From: Microbispora triticiradicis
Lineage (GTDB): Bacteria > Actinomycetota > Actinomycetes > Streptosporangiales > Streptosporangiaceae
Assembly: GCA_003260025.2 (NCBI GenBank)
Contig: QFZU02000120.1
Span: 1-38,774 of the forward strand
Direction: 5' to 3'
DNA: 38,774 nt
The notes beneath the pieces are model-generated. The model had not been told where the DNA came from, searched no databases, and worked only from the letters and a program-made list of their open reading frames with translations. The translations under genes and the position numbers were made by a program. This document shows positions 1-8,168 of this stretch, piece by piece. Within the stretch, counting starts at the first letter, position 1; every line of letters starts with the position of its first letter.

Positions 1-180
1 GGGCCCGCCGCCGTACGCCGCGCGGGCGGCCAGCGCGGCCGGCCACACCGCCAGGAGGACGGCGACCAGCGCGGCCGCCACGAACCCCGCCTCGACCCGG
101 TCCGACCGGCGGCGCAACGGGTTGCGGTCGGGCCGGTAACGACGCAGCCCCGCAACGACCCAGACGGCGATCGATCTCAT
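1..180 (-). CDS. Rv1733c-like membrane protein, N-terminal part (runs off window)
   Basis: Only the first 60 residues lie in the window. They read MRSIAVWVVAGLRRYRPDRN, then PLRRRSDRVEA and a hydrophobic helix (about residues 31-52). The NPLRRRSDRVE motif before the first membrane span is the hallmark I know from the actinobacterial Rv1733c family; in Mycobacterium tuberculosis Rv1733c is a DosR-regulon membrane antigen of unknown biochemical role. The ATG at 178-180 is preceded on the minus strand by GGGAGGTG with about 5 nt spacing, a strong ribosome binding site. Neighbours (Acg-type nitroreductase and CBS proteins) are of the same dormancy-gene type, which supports the call. The C-terminus is outside the window. 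Confidence 0.62.
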   Translation of the reverse strand, partial: MRSIAVWVVAGLRRYRPDRNPLRRRSDRVEAGFVAAALVAVLLAVWPAALAARAAYGGGP

Positions 181-571
181 GGCAACACCTCCCAGGCATG
201 GTTCTCGCGCCACCGTCGGCTCCCAGGAGAGTGCCCACCAGAGCGTCCCCCAGAGTGAGCCTGAGGGCCGCTGCCGGGAGTCCGGCGAAACCAGACGGCG
301 TGGGCGGGATCTCGGGCGGGCCGGCGGTCCGCGTCCACTGCCCACGGCTCCGCCTTCCACGCACGCGCGAGCCACCCGGAAGTGAGGAGATCCCGGCCCG
401 CGAACCAGGTGTGCCGCTGACGCGGACCGGAGGGAGACGAAAGCGACTCGCGTCGCGGGGCGCACCCGGGTGAGCCGGATCGGTGCACCAGGTCTCAGCA
501 GGCGTCAGCTCTCCGGCGTGCCGCCGTACCGGACGTCGAGCGGCCTGTGCGGCTTGCCGGGGTTCTCGCTG
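181..571. other. Intergenic region without a supportable gene
   Basis: About 390 bases between the start of the Rv1733c-like gene and the heptamer repeat. It must contain the leftward promoter of that gene, but I find no clear -10/-35 pair and no good DosR-like box. Open frames here have no ribosome binding site and are arginine/serine/proline-rich, as expected for shadow frames of GC-rich DNA. Confidence 0.6.
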
Positions 572-655
572 GCTCGGCGCTCGGCGCTCGGCGCTCGGCG
601 CTCGGCGCTCGGCGCTCGGCGCTCGGCGCTCGGCGCTCGGCGCTCGGCGCTCGGC
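572..655. repeat. 12 perfect tandem copies of GCTCGGC (7-bp unit)
   Basis: Twelve uninterrupted copies of the heptamer GCTCGGC, followed by a HindIII-like AAGCTT and the stop codon (661-663) of the leftward nitroreductase gene. Because 7 is not a multiple of 3, each frame would read a 7-residue cycle (ARRSALG on the plus strand). The array is transcribed, if at all, as the 3' untranslated region of the nitroreductase mRNA. Perfect identity of all units suggests recent expansion by slippage. Confidence 0.97.
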
Positions 656-660
656 GAAGC

Positions 661-1650
661 TTACTCCAGGACGTCGGAAGGGGTGCGCCGGACGCTTTCG
701 CTCTCGTCGAGGACGAACCCCATCCTCATGATCATCTGGGGCGCCTCGCCCGAGCACAGGTGCCTGCGGATGAACTCGCGCAGCTCGCACATCTCCAGCG
801 CCTGGGTGTGGAAGGCGGCGCTCACGCCGTACGCGGAGGCGTGCAGCAGCATCCGCTGCAACCCCTCCCCCGCGATCAGCCAGTCCTCCCGGGCGTCGCC
901 CGGCGTGCAGAGCAGCGCCACGAGGCCGGTCGAGGTGGAGACCCGCTCCTCGGTGGCCGCCCCCCACTCGTTTCCCCTGCTGTAGTCGCGGGACGCGAAG
1001 TGCTGCGGGTAGGTCCGCCGGGGATCGGTCGGGTAGCCCGCCACCGGCACGCCGTCGCGCCGCGCGCTGCCCGGAGGCCGGGCCCAGCGCATGAGTTCGA
1101 GCACGAACTGCCGGTCCTGCGCCTGCACGTCCTGGGCGGCCCCGGTGAGCGCGGCGAGCACCCGTGCCGGGGCGTCCGACCTGACGGGCGCGAGGTGCGC
1201 CCCCTCGGCCGCGGCCTCCCGTACGAGCGCGTCGGTCAGGGGGTCGGGCATGGGCAGCGCGGTGAACCCGGCCCGATGGGTGCGGCGGCGCTGGACCTCC
1301 CCGTACAGCAGGCGGGTGTGCTCGCCCGGCTCGCGCCCCGGCCGCACCCGCACCGTGGCCAGCAGCATCGGACCCTCCGGATTGGGCAGCCGGCGCACCT
1401 CGGGCTCGTACCCGAGCGCCATCAGTGTGATCCGCACGTTGAACAGCGCGGCGCCGCAGCTGATGGTCATCTGCCGGCCGGTGGGATCGGAGACGCGCAG
1501 CCTCCGGTCCGGGTCGGCGCGCAGGCTGATCTCGTCGCCGGAGACGGCGAACGTCCAGGGCTGGGTGTTGTGGATCGAGGGCGCCCACAGGGCGGCCTCC
1601 ACGGCCTCCCGCGCCGCCTGCGCGATCCCCTCAGATGTCCGAGTGTTCAC
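661..1650 (-). CDS. Acg-family nitroreductase-like protein
   Basis: 329 residues. The N-terminal motif WAPSIHNTQPW (about 22-32) and the later DPTGRQMTISCGAALFNVR segment are typical of the Acg/Rv3131/Rv2032 group of divergent nitroreductases. These keep the flavin-binding fold, often as an internally duplicated domain; in mycobacteria they are induced under hypoxia by DosR and may sequester FMN rather than reduce substrates (family knowledge). Start: GTG at 1648-1650 with GAGAGGG 7 nt upstream. It lies 69 nt downstream of the leftward CBS-BON gene, with a GC-rich hairpin between them, so co-transcription with partial termination is likely. The 3' end abuts the heptamer array. Confidence 0.85.
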   Translation of the reverse strand: MNTRTSEGIAQAAREAVEAALWAPSIHNTQPWTFAVSGDEISLRADPDRRLRVSDPTGRQMTISCGAALFNVRITLMALGYEPEVRRLPNPEGPMLLATVRVRPGREPGEHTRLLYGEVQRRRTHRAGFTALPMPDPLTDALVREAAAEGAHLAPVRSDAPARVLAALTGAAQDVQAQDRQFVLELMRWARPPGSARRDGVPVAGYPTDPRRTYPQHFASRDYSRGNEWGAATEERVSTSTGLVALLCTPGDAREDWLIAGEGLQRMLLHASAYGVSAAFHTQALEMCELREFIRRHLCSGEAPQMIMRMGFVLDESESVRRTPSDVLE

Positions 1651-1691
1651 GATCTTTCCCTCTCGCAGGGCGCGTACCGCCCGGCCTCGAA

Positions 1692-1713
1692 GCGCGGCGG
1701 CGTGCCGCCGCGC
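1692..1713 (-). terminator. Hairpin between CBS-BON and nitroreductase genes
   Basis: Perfect 10-bp inverted repeat (GCGCGGCGGC / GCCGCCGCGC) with a 2-nt centre, starting a few bases after the CBS-BON stop. There is no U-run, so it is a weak or attenuating terminator or an mRNA 3'-end stabiliser. Confidence 0.45.
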
Positions 1714-1719
1714 GCCGCG

Positions 1720-2382
1720 CTACAGCAGCGGCGGCGCGATGAGCAGGTCGTCGACGAGGAAGGCGAGGTCGTCGGCGTCGACCTCGACGACGCCCTCGAC
1801 CCGGCGGACGGCGTGCAGCAGCGGCTTGACGACCGACCTGCGGGGCACCTGCCCCTTGATCGTCACCACTCCGCCGGAGACATCGACGTCGAGGTCGCCG
1901 AGGTCGAGATCCATCCGGTCGACGACCCGCTCGATCTCGGCCCGGATCTCCGCCGCCGGCCGCGCGAAGACGCGCAGCAGGTCGCCCTGGTGCACGGTGC
2001 CCACGATGCGGCCGCTCACCGCGTCGATCACCGGAAGTTGCTTGACGCGGTTGCGGTGCATCAGCCGGGCCGCGTCGCGCACGGGGGTGCCGCCGGTCAC
2101 CGTGATCGCCGGCCGCGTCATGATCTGCCCGGCGTTCGCGCCCGCCGCCTTGCGCTGCTCCACGCGCCGGCGCGGACCGCTGAAGACGTGCTCGCCCAGG
2201 TCGATCTCCTTCAGCAGCATGTCGTCCTCGGAGACCACCCCGACCGGGCGCCGGTCGGCGTCGATGACGGTGACCGCGCCCACTCCGAACCGCCTCATGG
2301 TGGCGACGAGGTCCGCGAACGACGCGTCCATCCGCACCGCGATGGCCACCCTGCCCATGACATCCTTCACCTTCGCCGTCAT
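1720..2382 (-). CDS. CBS-CBS-BON domain protein (leftward)
   Basis: 220 residues: CBS domain 1 (about 5-60, VKDVMGRVAIAV to VGVVSEDDMLLKE), CBS domain 2 (about 84-135, IMTRPAITV to IVGTVHQGDLLRV), then a BON domain (about 138-205) containing VDVSGGVVTIKGQVPRRS. Tandem CBS modules bind adenine nucleotides; BON domains are linked to membrane or ligand binding. Similar proteins occur among hypoxia and stress genes of actinomycetes. Start: ATG at 2380-2382 with GGGAGG 7 nt upstream; an upstream in-frame extension to 2475 lacks the domain pattern and overlaps the putative operator. It is paired head-to-head with a second CBS-CBS-BON gene, so the two probably form a co-regulated divergent pair. Confidence 0.88.
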   Translation of the reverse strand: MTAKVKDVMGRVAIAVRMDASFADLVATMRRFGVGAVTVIDADRRPVGVVSEDDMLLKEIDLGEHVFSGPRRRVEQRKAAGANAGQIMTRPAITVTGGTPVRDAARLMHRNRVKQLPVIDAVSGRIVGTVHQGDLLRVFARPAAEIRAEIERVVDRMDLDLGDLDVDVSGGVVTIKGQVPRRSVVKPLLHAVRRVEGVVEVDADDLAFLVDDLLIAPPLL

Positions 2383-2460
2383 GACGACGCCTCCCGTCTC
2401 TCCATGCCAGCGTGCCCCGCCCGCGTTCCCGCTGGTGAGCGGTGAAGGTCCCGAGTGGAC

Positions 2461-2475
2461 GGGACTTTCGGCCAC
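2461..2475. promoter_or_regulatory. DosR/DevR-like box 1
   Basis: GGGACTTTCGGCCAC compares well with the core of the mycobacterial DosR consensus TTSGGGACTWWAGTCCCSAA (12 of 15 core positions by eye). It lies 79 nt before the leftward CBS-BON start, inside the divergent intergenic region. No DosR/OsdR regulator is in the window, so the link is inferred from motif and target type. Confidence 0.5.
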
Positions 2476-2573
2476 CGATCCGCGGCTCCGGGGCGGGCGC
2501 GTCAGCGGCTGGACGGATGGCCGGACGGGTGGCTGGACGGGTGGCGGGGTGGTGGCGAAGGGCCCGGCCGGGA

Positions 2574-2587
2574 GGGTCGTCGGTCCC
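2574..2587. promoter_or_regulatory. DosR/DevR-like box 2 (weaker)
   Basis: GGGTCGTCGGTCCC; on the minus strand it reads GGGACCGACGACCC, keeping the GGGAC...CCC half-sites and the central G of a DosR box but not the TT/WW core. It is 65 nt before the rightward CBS-BON start, the expected place for a second box serving that gene. Confidence 0.35.
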
Positions 2588-2651
2588 TTCGCGCCCGGCC
2601 CGCGGCGCGATGCGATGGGAGATGAAGGGACCCGTCCGGAAGGAGCCGGTC

Positions 2652-3353
2652 ATGCACATGAAGGTGCGGGATGTCATGACGAGTGAGGTCGCCTCCGTCA
2701 ACGGCAGCACGCCGTTCCGCGACGTGGCCGAGATCATGATCGCCCATGGAGTCAGCGCGGTGCCCGTCGTCGACGGCGAGGGCCACGTCATCGGCCTGGT
2801 CTCCGAGGCCGACCTGCTGCGCAAGGAGGAGTTCCGCGAGCAGTTCTACCGCGAGGGCTACCGGCCGCCCCTGCGCGCCCGTCTCCGCGAGGCCGTGGGC
2901 CACGGGACCGTACGGACCCAGGAGCGGGCCCGTGGCGTGACCGCGGCCGAGCTCATGTCGGCGCCCGCGGTCACCACCCGGCCGTACACCAGCGTGGTCA
3001 GCGCGGCCCGCCTGATGAGCGAGCACGGTGTGAAGCGCCTGCCGGTCGTGGACGACGAGGACGTGCTGGTCGGCATCATCAGCCGCCACGACCTGCTCAA
3101 GGTCCTCGCCCGCGGCGACGCCGACATCGCCCGCGAGGTACGCGAGGACATCGTCGGCACCTGCCTGTGGGCCGACCTGTCGGGCGTCGAGGTGTCGGTC
3201 GAGAACGGGGTCGTGACCCTCACCGGCGCCGTCGGACGCCGCTCGCAGGCACGCGTCCTCACCCGGATGGTCGAGCGGACCAACGGCGTGCTCGGTGTGG
3301 CCGACCGCCTCGAATGGAAGGAGGACGACCTCGGCCCCTGGGAAGGGCACTGA
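2652..3353 (+). CDS. CBS-CBS-BON domain protein (rightward)
   Basis: 233 residues: CBS 1 (about 4-60, VRDVMTSEVASVNG to VIGLVSEADLLRKE), a basic linker (about 62-97), CBS 2 (about 98-152, AAELMSAPAVTT to LVGIISRHDLLKV), BON (about 160-225, with VEVSVENGVVTLTGAVGRRSQ). Start: ATG at 2652 has GGAAGGAG six nt upstream; the frame is open to 2442 but the upstream part is low-complexity and lies over the putative operators. It has the same architecture as the divergent neighbour, probably an old duplication turned head-to-head. Likely role: adenylate-sensing stress protein; its partner is unknown. Confidence 0.88.
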   Translation: MHMKVRDVMTSEVASVNGSTPFRDVAEIMIAHGVSAVPVVDGEGHVIGLVSEADLLRKEEFREQFYREGYRPPLRARLREAVGHGTVRTQERARGVTAAELMSAPAVTTRPYTSVVSAARLMSEHGVKRLPVVDDEDVLVGIISRHDLLKVLARGDADIAREVREDIVGTCLWADLSGVEVSVENGVVTLTGAVGRRSQARVLTRMVERTNGVLGVADRLEWKEDDLGPWEGH

Positions 3354-3494
3354 CGGAGGCGGCCGCCGCCCGGGACGGGGGACGACGAATTTTCCGCCGG
3401 ATCCCGTGCCGCGGCGGTCATCGTTGACCTGGGCAGACGCGGACGGAGAACGGGTACGGCGGAGACGCGGCAGCCCGTGTTTTTCCACGGGAGT

Positions 3495-3520
3495 GGTTTT
3501 CGCCGGCCGATCGGCGGTAG
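3495..3520 (+). promoter_or_regulatory. Possible stress-sigma (SigB-like) promoter
   Basis: GGTTTT, 14 nt, CGGTAG. The arrangement resembles GTTT-N14-16-GGGTA promoters of SigB-type factors in actinomycetes and lies about 40 nt before the PRC-barrel start. Match is partial; the spacer includes a GCCGATCGGC palindrome that could instead be an operator. Confidence 0.3.
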
Positions 3521-3561
3521 CGAGAAAAGAGACCGATCAAGCGAGAGACAAGGAGAAGCAC

Positions 3562-4446
3562 GTGATCACCCACGAGCAGATCCCCATGGTGCTCGACCAC
3601 CCGGTCCACGACTCGAACGGCGACAAGATCGGCGACGTCTCGCACGTCTTTCTGGACGACGCGACCGGCCTGCCGAAGTGGCTCTGCGTGAAGACCGGCC
3701 TGCTGCACACCAAGGAGGCCTTCGTTCCCCTCCACGAGGCGAACGTGACGGCCGGCGGGATCGAGGTTCCGTACGACAAGGAGCACGTCAAGAACGCCCC
3801 CGACGTCGACCTGGACGAGGGTGGGCACCTGTCCGCCGAGCAGGAGCGCCTGCTCTACCGCCACTACGACATGGGCTGGGACGAGGCCTGGGAACGCGCC
3901 AACGAGCCCGGCAGCCTGACCGGCTGGGCCGACAGCGGCGGGCGCCGCGAGCGTGAGCGTCTGGGCCACCCCGGCGAGACCGCGGACCGCGCCGGCGACG
4001 GCACGGACCACGCCGGTACGGGGACGGACTACGCGGTGACCCGTCGCGGGGAGCGGTACGGCACCGACGACCCGTCGCTCGGCTCCATGGACCGGCTGGA
4101 CGCCGAGATCCCCGGCACCCGGCCCGGTGAGCCACTCGCGCCGCGGGACCCGGCGACCCGCTCCGGCGAGCTCTTCGGCGGCGGCGACACCGGCGTCTCC
4201 TCCAGCGAGCCGTACGACATGGACGACCCGGCGACCAGGTCGAAGGAGCGGTTCGAGGGCGGCGACCCCGTGAGCGGCTCCGGGGAACGGTTCGTCGGCG
4301 ACGCCGAGACCCGCGCCGAGAAGCGCTTCGACGCCGATCCGGACATCCGCGCCGGGCAGCGTTTCGGCACCGACGCGAAGACCCGCGACCGCTACGAGGA
4401 TCCGGACGCCGAGCGGGACCGCGATCATCGAGGCCCCGGCCTCTGA
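3562..4446 (+). CDS. PRC-barrel domain protein with repetitive acidic tail
   Basis: 294 residues. Residues about 1-80 (ITHEQIPMVLDHPVHDSNGDKIG ... WLCVKTGLL ... FVPLHEA) form a PRC-barrel; such proteins are common stress-induced actinomycete proteins, often with a C-terminal DUF2382, which I do not see here. Instead, from about residue 170 the chain is disordered and built from degenerate units around DPATRS-x-ERF-x-GGD and DAETRAEKRFD. Start: GTG at 3562 with AAGGAG six nt upstream; the frame is open much further upstream but without a ribosome binding site. It follows the CBS-BON gene by about 210 nt and may belong to the same stress patch. Molecular role unknown. Confidence 0.8.
   Translation: MITHEQIPMVLDHPVHDSNGDKIGDVSHVFLDDATGLPKWLCVKTGLLHTKEAFVPLHEANVTAGGIEVPYDKEHVKNAPDVDLDEGGHLSAEQERLLYRHYDMGWDEAWERANEPGSLTGWADSGGRRERERLGHPGETADRAGDGTDHAGTGTDYAVTRRGERYGTDDPSLGSMDRLDAEIPGTRPGEPLAPRDPATRSGELFGGGDTGVSSSEPYDMDDPATRSKERFEGGDPVSGSGERFVGDAETRAEKRFDADPDIRAGQRFGTDAKTRDRYEDPDAERDRDHRGPGL
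4430..4443 (+). terminator. Short hairpin overlapping the end of the PRC-barrel gene
   Basis: GAGGCC-CC-GGCCTC, a perfect palindrome ending just before the TGA at 4444-4446. No T-run follows. It may contribute to termination in the convergent gap before fxsA. Confidence 0.25.
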
Positions 4447-4556
4447 TCCGGCCGCCGATCCCGGCTCCGGACCCGGGCATCCGCCCGTCACCAGCCCCGT
4501 TGCCCCGGTGTGCCTCCGCCGCCGGGGCAGCGGCGTGCCCGGACCCCCACCGCGTT

Positions 4557-4756
4557 TGACCCACCGCGTCGATTCGTGCCAGGACTGGGACGGCCCCGGC
4601 GAGGCGAGCCAGGGCAGTGCGACCGGCCGTCGCCGGGCACTCGCAGGGCTCCCCCGCCGCGTCGGCCCACTGCGTCGACCAAGGCCGGGGCCAGGTCGCA
4701 GTGGCGAGGCGTCTTGGGCCCGGGCTCGGGTCAGTGCGAGCGGCCGTCGCCGGGGG
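4557..4756. repeat. Degenerate ~115-bp duplication at the 3' end of fxsA
   Basis: A 23-bp sequence beginning CAGTGCGA and ending GTCGCCGGG occurs at 4615-4637 and again at 4732-4754 with one mismatch; the second copy encodes the last residues and stop of fxsA. Flanking sequence also matches loosely (CCCACCGCGTCGA near 4560, CCCACTGCGTCGA near 4668). This looks like a duplicated gene end that has decayed in the convergent intergenic region. Confidence 0.55.
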
Positions 4757-5315
4757 CCGGGAAGGGGTCCTCCTCGATCACCTCGCCGCGCACCACCCTG
4801 TTGCGGGAGCCTTCCGCGCGACCGGACCGCGCCTGACCGAACCCTGCCTGACCGGACCGTGCCCGGTCGGACCCCGCGGGGCCGAATCCCGCCGGGTCGG
4901 ACTCCACCTGGCCGAACAGCGGCGCGTACGGCGAGCGGGCGGCGAGCGACCGCACCCGGCGGCCGAGGAACCACGACAGCCACCGCCGGGCGATCGGCCG
5001 GGTGAACGGCAGGATCAGGAAGAACCCGAACACGTCGCTGAGGAAGCCGGGGGTCAGCAGCAGGGTGCCGCCGGCCACGATCATCGCGCCGTCGGCGAGC
5101 TCACGGTCGGGCATCCGCCCCGACTCGACGGCGCTGCGCAGCGCGGCCCACGCCCGCCGTCCCTCCCGGCGCACGAGCCAGGCCCCGACGAGGCTGTCGG
5201 CGATGAGCAGGGCGACCGTCTGCCACCCGCCGATCACGCTGCCCACCCGGATCAGAAACCAGATCTCCAGGACGGGTACCACGAGGAACCCCAGGAACAG
5301 CCCGATCCGCACCAT
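4731..5315 (-). CDS. fxsA: FxsA-family membrane protein
   Basis: 194 residues with four hydrophobic segments in the first ~125 residues and the FxsA signature: VVPVLEIWFLIRVG, DSLVGAWLVRREG, GAMIVAGGTLLLTPGFLSDVFGF and LPFTRP. FxsA proteins are inner-membrane proteins first noted as suppressors of phage F exclusion; their biochemical role is not established. The C-terminus (about 145-180) is a degenerate repeat of GF/SG-Q/P-A-R units (RSGQAGFGQARSGRAEG), mirrored in the DNA. Start: ATG at 5315 with a weak GGGGCGAG upstream; an in-frame GTG at 5327 is an alternative. It lies downstream of ppm on the same strand, separated by about 80 nt with small stem-loops. Confidence 0.85.
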   Translation of the reverse strand: MVRIGLFLGFLVVPVLEIWFLIRVGSVIGGWQTVALLIADSLVGAWLVRREGRRAWAALRSAVESGRMPDRELADGAMIVAGGTLLLTPGFLSDVFGFFLILPFTRPIARRWLSWFLGRRVRSLAARSPYAPLFGQVESDPAGFGPAGSDRARSGQAGFGQARSGRAEGSRNRVVRGEVIEEDPFPAPGDGRSH

Positions 5316-5398
5316 TTCTCGCCCCACTCACCCCGGCACCCGTACGTTGCGGTCAACGTCCCCGCGCCCGCCGGGGTTCCTGGGGATCTCCCCCGCGC

Positions 5399-6142
5399 CT
5401 ATCGCCGTGGGCGAAACCGCTCCCCCAGGCCGGCGATACCCCAGAGGGCGACGCGCCAGAACGCCTCAAGGATGATCTTACGGCTCATCTTGCTGCTGCC
5501 CACGGTGCGCTCGACGAACGTGATCGGCGCCTCGGTCACCCGCAGGCCCTGCCGTACGGTCCGGAGCGTGAGGTCCACCTGGAAGCAGTAGCCCTGCGAC
5601 TCGACGCCGTCCAGCTCGATCTTCTCCAGGGTGGCCGCGCGGTAGGCGCGGAAGCCCGCCGTGGCGTCGCGGACCGGGATGCCGAGGACCAGCCTGACGT
5701 AGGTGTTCGCGCCCCGGGACAGGAACTCGCGCGAGGCCGGCCAGTTGACGGTCTTGCCGCCGGGCACCCAGCGCGAGCCGATGGCCAGGTCGGCGCCGTC
5801 GGCCACCGCGTCGAGCAGCTTGTGCAGCTCCTCGGGCTGGTGGGAGCCGTCGGCGTCCATCTCGACCAGCACGTCGTAGCCCTCGGCGAGGCCCCACCGG
5901 AACCCGGCGATGTAGGCCGCGCCCAGCCCCTGCTTGCTCGTCCGGTGCAGGACGTGGACGTGGTCGTCCCGCTCCGCCAGCTCGTCGGCGATCTGGCCGG
6001 TGCCGTCCGGGCTGTTGTCGTCGGCGACGAGGAGGTGGACGTCGGGCAGCGCCTCTCGGAGCCGCCGCGTGATCAACGGGAGGTTCTCCCGCTCGTTGTA
6101 CGTGGGGACGATAACGAGCACCCGCCCTGGGGTCCGCTCCAT
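5399..6142 (-). CDS. ppm1: Polyprenol-phosphate mannosyltransferase (Ppm/DPM1-like)
   Basis: 247 residues, a soluble GT2 glycosyltransferase: [13 protein letters not shown] (11-23), [11 protein letters not shown] (39-49), the metal/nucleotide DAD at 96-98 in [18 protein letters not shown], and a C-terminal [12 protein letters not shown] segment typical of dolichol-phosphate mannose synthases. It transfers mannose from GDP-mannose to polyprenyl phosphate at the inner membrane face, donating to lipoglycans and O-mannosylated proteins. Start: ATG at 6142 with GGAGGAG upstream; the stop of lnt overlaps it (TGATG), so the two are translationally coupled. In M. tuberculosis the two activities are fused in one protein; here, as in several other actinomycetes, they are separate. 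Confidence 0.92.
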   Translation of the reverse strand: MERTPGRVLVIVPTYNERENLPLITRRLREALPDVHLLVADDNSPDGTGQIADELAERDDHVHVLHRTSKQGLGAAYIAGFRWGLAEGYDVLVEMDADGSHQPEELHKLLDAVADGADLAIGSRWVPGGKTVNWPASREFLSRGANTYVRLVLGIPVRDATAGFRAYRAATLEKIELDGVESQGYCFQVDLTLRTVRQGLRVTEAPITFVERTVGSSKMSRKIILEAFWRVALWGIAGLGERFRPRR

Positions 6143-7710
6143 CAGCTTCTCCTCCGCCCAGAGATGGCCCCAGAGACGGCCGCCACCGTCGCTCCGGCTC
6201 CCATGAGTACCAAAACCCACTCCGGTAGCGCACCTACCCTTGCCGCCACCGTCTTCTGCGTCCTGACCGGCACGTCCAGCACGTTCATGCCCGCCACGAG
6301 CTCACCGGTCCGCCAGCCGACCCGGCCGTCCGGGCCGACGTACGCGGAGATCCCCGTCGTCGCGGCGGTGACCACCGCTCGGTTGAACTCCACCGCGCGC
6401 AGCTGCGACATCGCGAGCTGCTGCGGGGGCAGGTTGGTGAGCGCGTAACTGGCGTTGTTGGTCTGCACCACCAGGGGCGTGCCGCCGGCCAGCACCGCGT
6501 CGCGCACCGTGCCGTCGAACGCGACCTCGTAGCACTCCACCGCGCCGATCGTGACCGGCCCCATCCGCAGCGCGCCCGGCCGGTCGCCCGCGACGGACTG
6601 CCGGCCGACCAGGTTGGCCCGCGACGACAGGGCCAGGAACAGGTCCTTGAACGGGGTGTACTCCCCGAACGGCACCAGCCGCCGCTTGTCGTAGTACGCG
6701 CCGGGGCCGGTGACCGGGTCCCAGACCACGCCACGGGTGGCCCGGTTCTCGGCCCCGATCTTGACGACCGCGCCGACCAGGACCGGCACGCCGACGTCCT
6801 TGACCGCCGAGTCGATGACCTCCCGGGCGTACGCGCTGTCGTAGGGGTCGATGTCGGTGGAGTTCTCCGGCCAGACCACGATGTCGGGGCGCGGAAGCGT
6901 CCCGGCGCGTACGGCCTGCGCCATGCGGTGCGTCTCGTCGGCGTGGTTGCGCAGCACGACAGCGGGTTCGTCGCCGAGGAAGTTCATCCCCCGCCCAGGG
7001 ACGTTGCCCTGGATGACCCCGATCCGCACAGTCCTGCCCTCGTCGCCGGGCCGGGGCACGATCAGCCCCAGCACTGGTACGGCTATCGCGGCGAGGAACG
7101 TTCCGGCAACCACCCGGTCCGCGCGCCACCTCGGCGGACGCCCTCTGACCAGCGCGGCGAGCAGCGCGCCCGTGAGGGCCACGGTGAAAGTTACAAGCGG
7201 CGCGCCGCCCAGGGCGGCGAAACCCGTGTACGGCGACTCGCCCTGGCTGAAGGCCAGCCGCGCCCACGGGAAGCCGCCGACGGGGAACAGTCCCCGGGCC
7301 CATTCCTGCACCACCCACAGGCAGGCGACCCACAGCGGCCACAGGCGCAGCCGCATCACCAGCGCGGCCGCGACGGCCAGCGCCGCCCAGAACAGGCTCT
7401 CGACGCCCACCAGGGCCAGCCAGGCGTCGTCCCCGATGGGACGGACCCAGGCCAGCGCGGGCAGCAGGAACGCGAGCCCGCCCGCGTACCCGATCCAGGC
7501 GGCCCGGCGCGGGCGGGCGCCGCGCAGCGCGAGGGCGAGCAGCGCCACGCCCAGCGGGGCGCAGAACCACCAGCCGAGCGGCGGGAAGGCCAGGTAGAGC
7601 AGTACGCCGCCCGCGACGGATGCGGCGAGGCGGGCCGGTGCCTCCGGCACCCGCCAGGAGCCCGCGCGGGAGGCGGCCGCCGCCGGCTCCTGCGCCGTCT
7701 TCAATGCCAC
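6142..7710 (-). CDS. lnt: Apolipoprotein N-acyltransferase
   Basis: 522 residues: about six membrane spans in the first ~220 residues, then a nitrilase domain. The catalytic triad is visible as Glu about 282 ([11 protein letters not shown]), Lys about 342 ([13 protein letters not shown]) and Cys about 393 ([10 protein letters not shown]), spaced as in E. coli Lnt. It N-acylates the lipid-modified cysteine of lipoproteins in the membrane. Start: GTG at 7710 (VALKTAQEP) with GGAGAG about 8 nt upstream; the open frame to 7788 has no better site. First gene of a coupled lnt-ppm operon; the upstream region is long and structured. Confidence 0.92.
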   Translation of the reverse strand: MALKTAQEPAAAASRAGSWRVPEAPARLAASVAGGVLLYLAFPPLGWWFCAPLGVALLALALRGARPRRAAWIGYAGGLAFLLPALAWVRPIGDDAWLALVGVESLFWAALAVAAALVMRLRLWPLWVACLWVVQEWARGLFPVGGFPWARLAFSQGESPYTGFAALGGAPLVTFTVALTGALLAALVRGRPPRWRADRVVAGTFLAAIAVPVLGLIVPRPGDEGRTVRIGVIQGNVPGRGMNFLGDEPAVVLRNHADETHRMAQAVRAGTLPRPDIVVWPENSTDIDPYDSAYAREVIDSAVKDVGVPVLVGAVVKIGAENRATRGVVWDPVTGPGAYYDKRRLVPFGEYTPFKDLFLALSSRANLVGRQSVAGDRPGALRMGPVTIGAVECYEVAFDGTVRDAVLAGGTPLVVQTNNASYALTNLPPQQLAMSQLRAVEFNRAVVTAATTGISAYVGPDGRVGWRTGELVAGMNVLDVPVRTQKTVAARVGALPEWVLVLMGAGATVAAVSGAISGRRRS

Positions 7711-8021
7711 GGAGCGGTCTCTCCTCGCCTCTTCCCAGCACCGGGGCATCTGTCGTGAGCCCGATGACCTGCCGCGAGCCGGTGCCACGCCTGCCCGTAC
7801 TCACCGAGGTCCAGCGTCGCAGACGACTCCGGAGCCCGCCAAACCGAGCCCCGGCCACTCTACGGCCGCCGCAGTGGTGATCTTCGCGAGGAGGAGAGGG
7901 GGTAAGGGGTCCCGGGCGCCCTTCGGACCGGTTCCGTCCCGTCGGCGGCGGGCGCGGAGCTCCGTTGTCTACTGGGCGCCCGGGCCCCTCCTGGGTCCAA
8001 CCCCCCGGCCGGCTGGGGTGC

Positions 8022-8035
8022 CCCGCCTAGGCGGG
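8022..8035. repeat. Perfect 14-bp palindrome
   Basis: CCCGCCTAGGCGGG, loopless and fully symmetric, inside the lnt leader region; more like a protein-binding site than an RNA hairpin because it has no loop. Confidence 0.6.
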
Positions 8036-8168
8036 ACGCGGCTCTACGCCTGGTGTGCTGACGGAGATATCCCCAGGTCAGGCCCGGGAGCCACGCTCCG
8101 TCATCGACGCAGGAGCCGACGGCGCCACAGTACGGCCAACCGGTCAGTCCCGTGCTGGACTGCGCAGC

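Noticed and set aside
572-655. Repeat array as a CRISPR
   Set aside because: Units are 7 bp with no spacers; a simple tandem repeat.
470-985. Repeat-coded ARRSALG proteins
   Set aside because: Three overlapping frames all read through the same array because the unit is 7 bp; no ribosome binding site and antisense to the nitroreductase.
547-2445. 632-residue rightward open frame
   Set aside because: It is antisense to the nitroreductase and CBS-BON genes, rich in Arg/His/Gly/Pro, and begins in the heptamer repeat; a GC-rich shadow frame.
7900-8060. c-di-AMP (ydaO) or 6C RNA motif in the lnt leader
   Set aside because: C-runs and hairpins are present but I could not fit the conserved core of either class.
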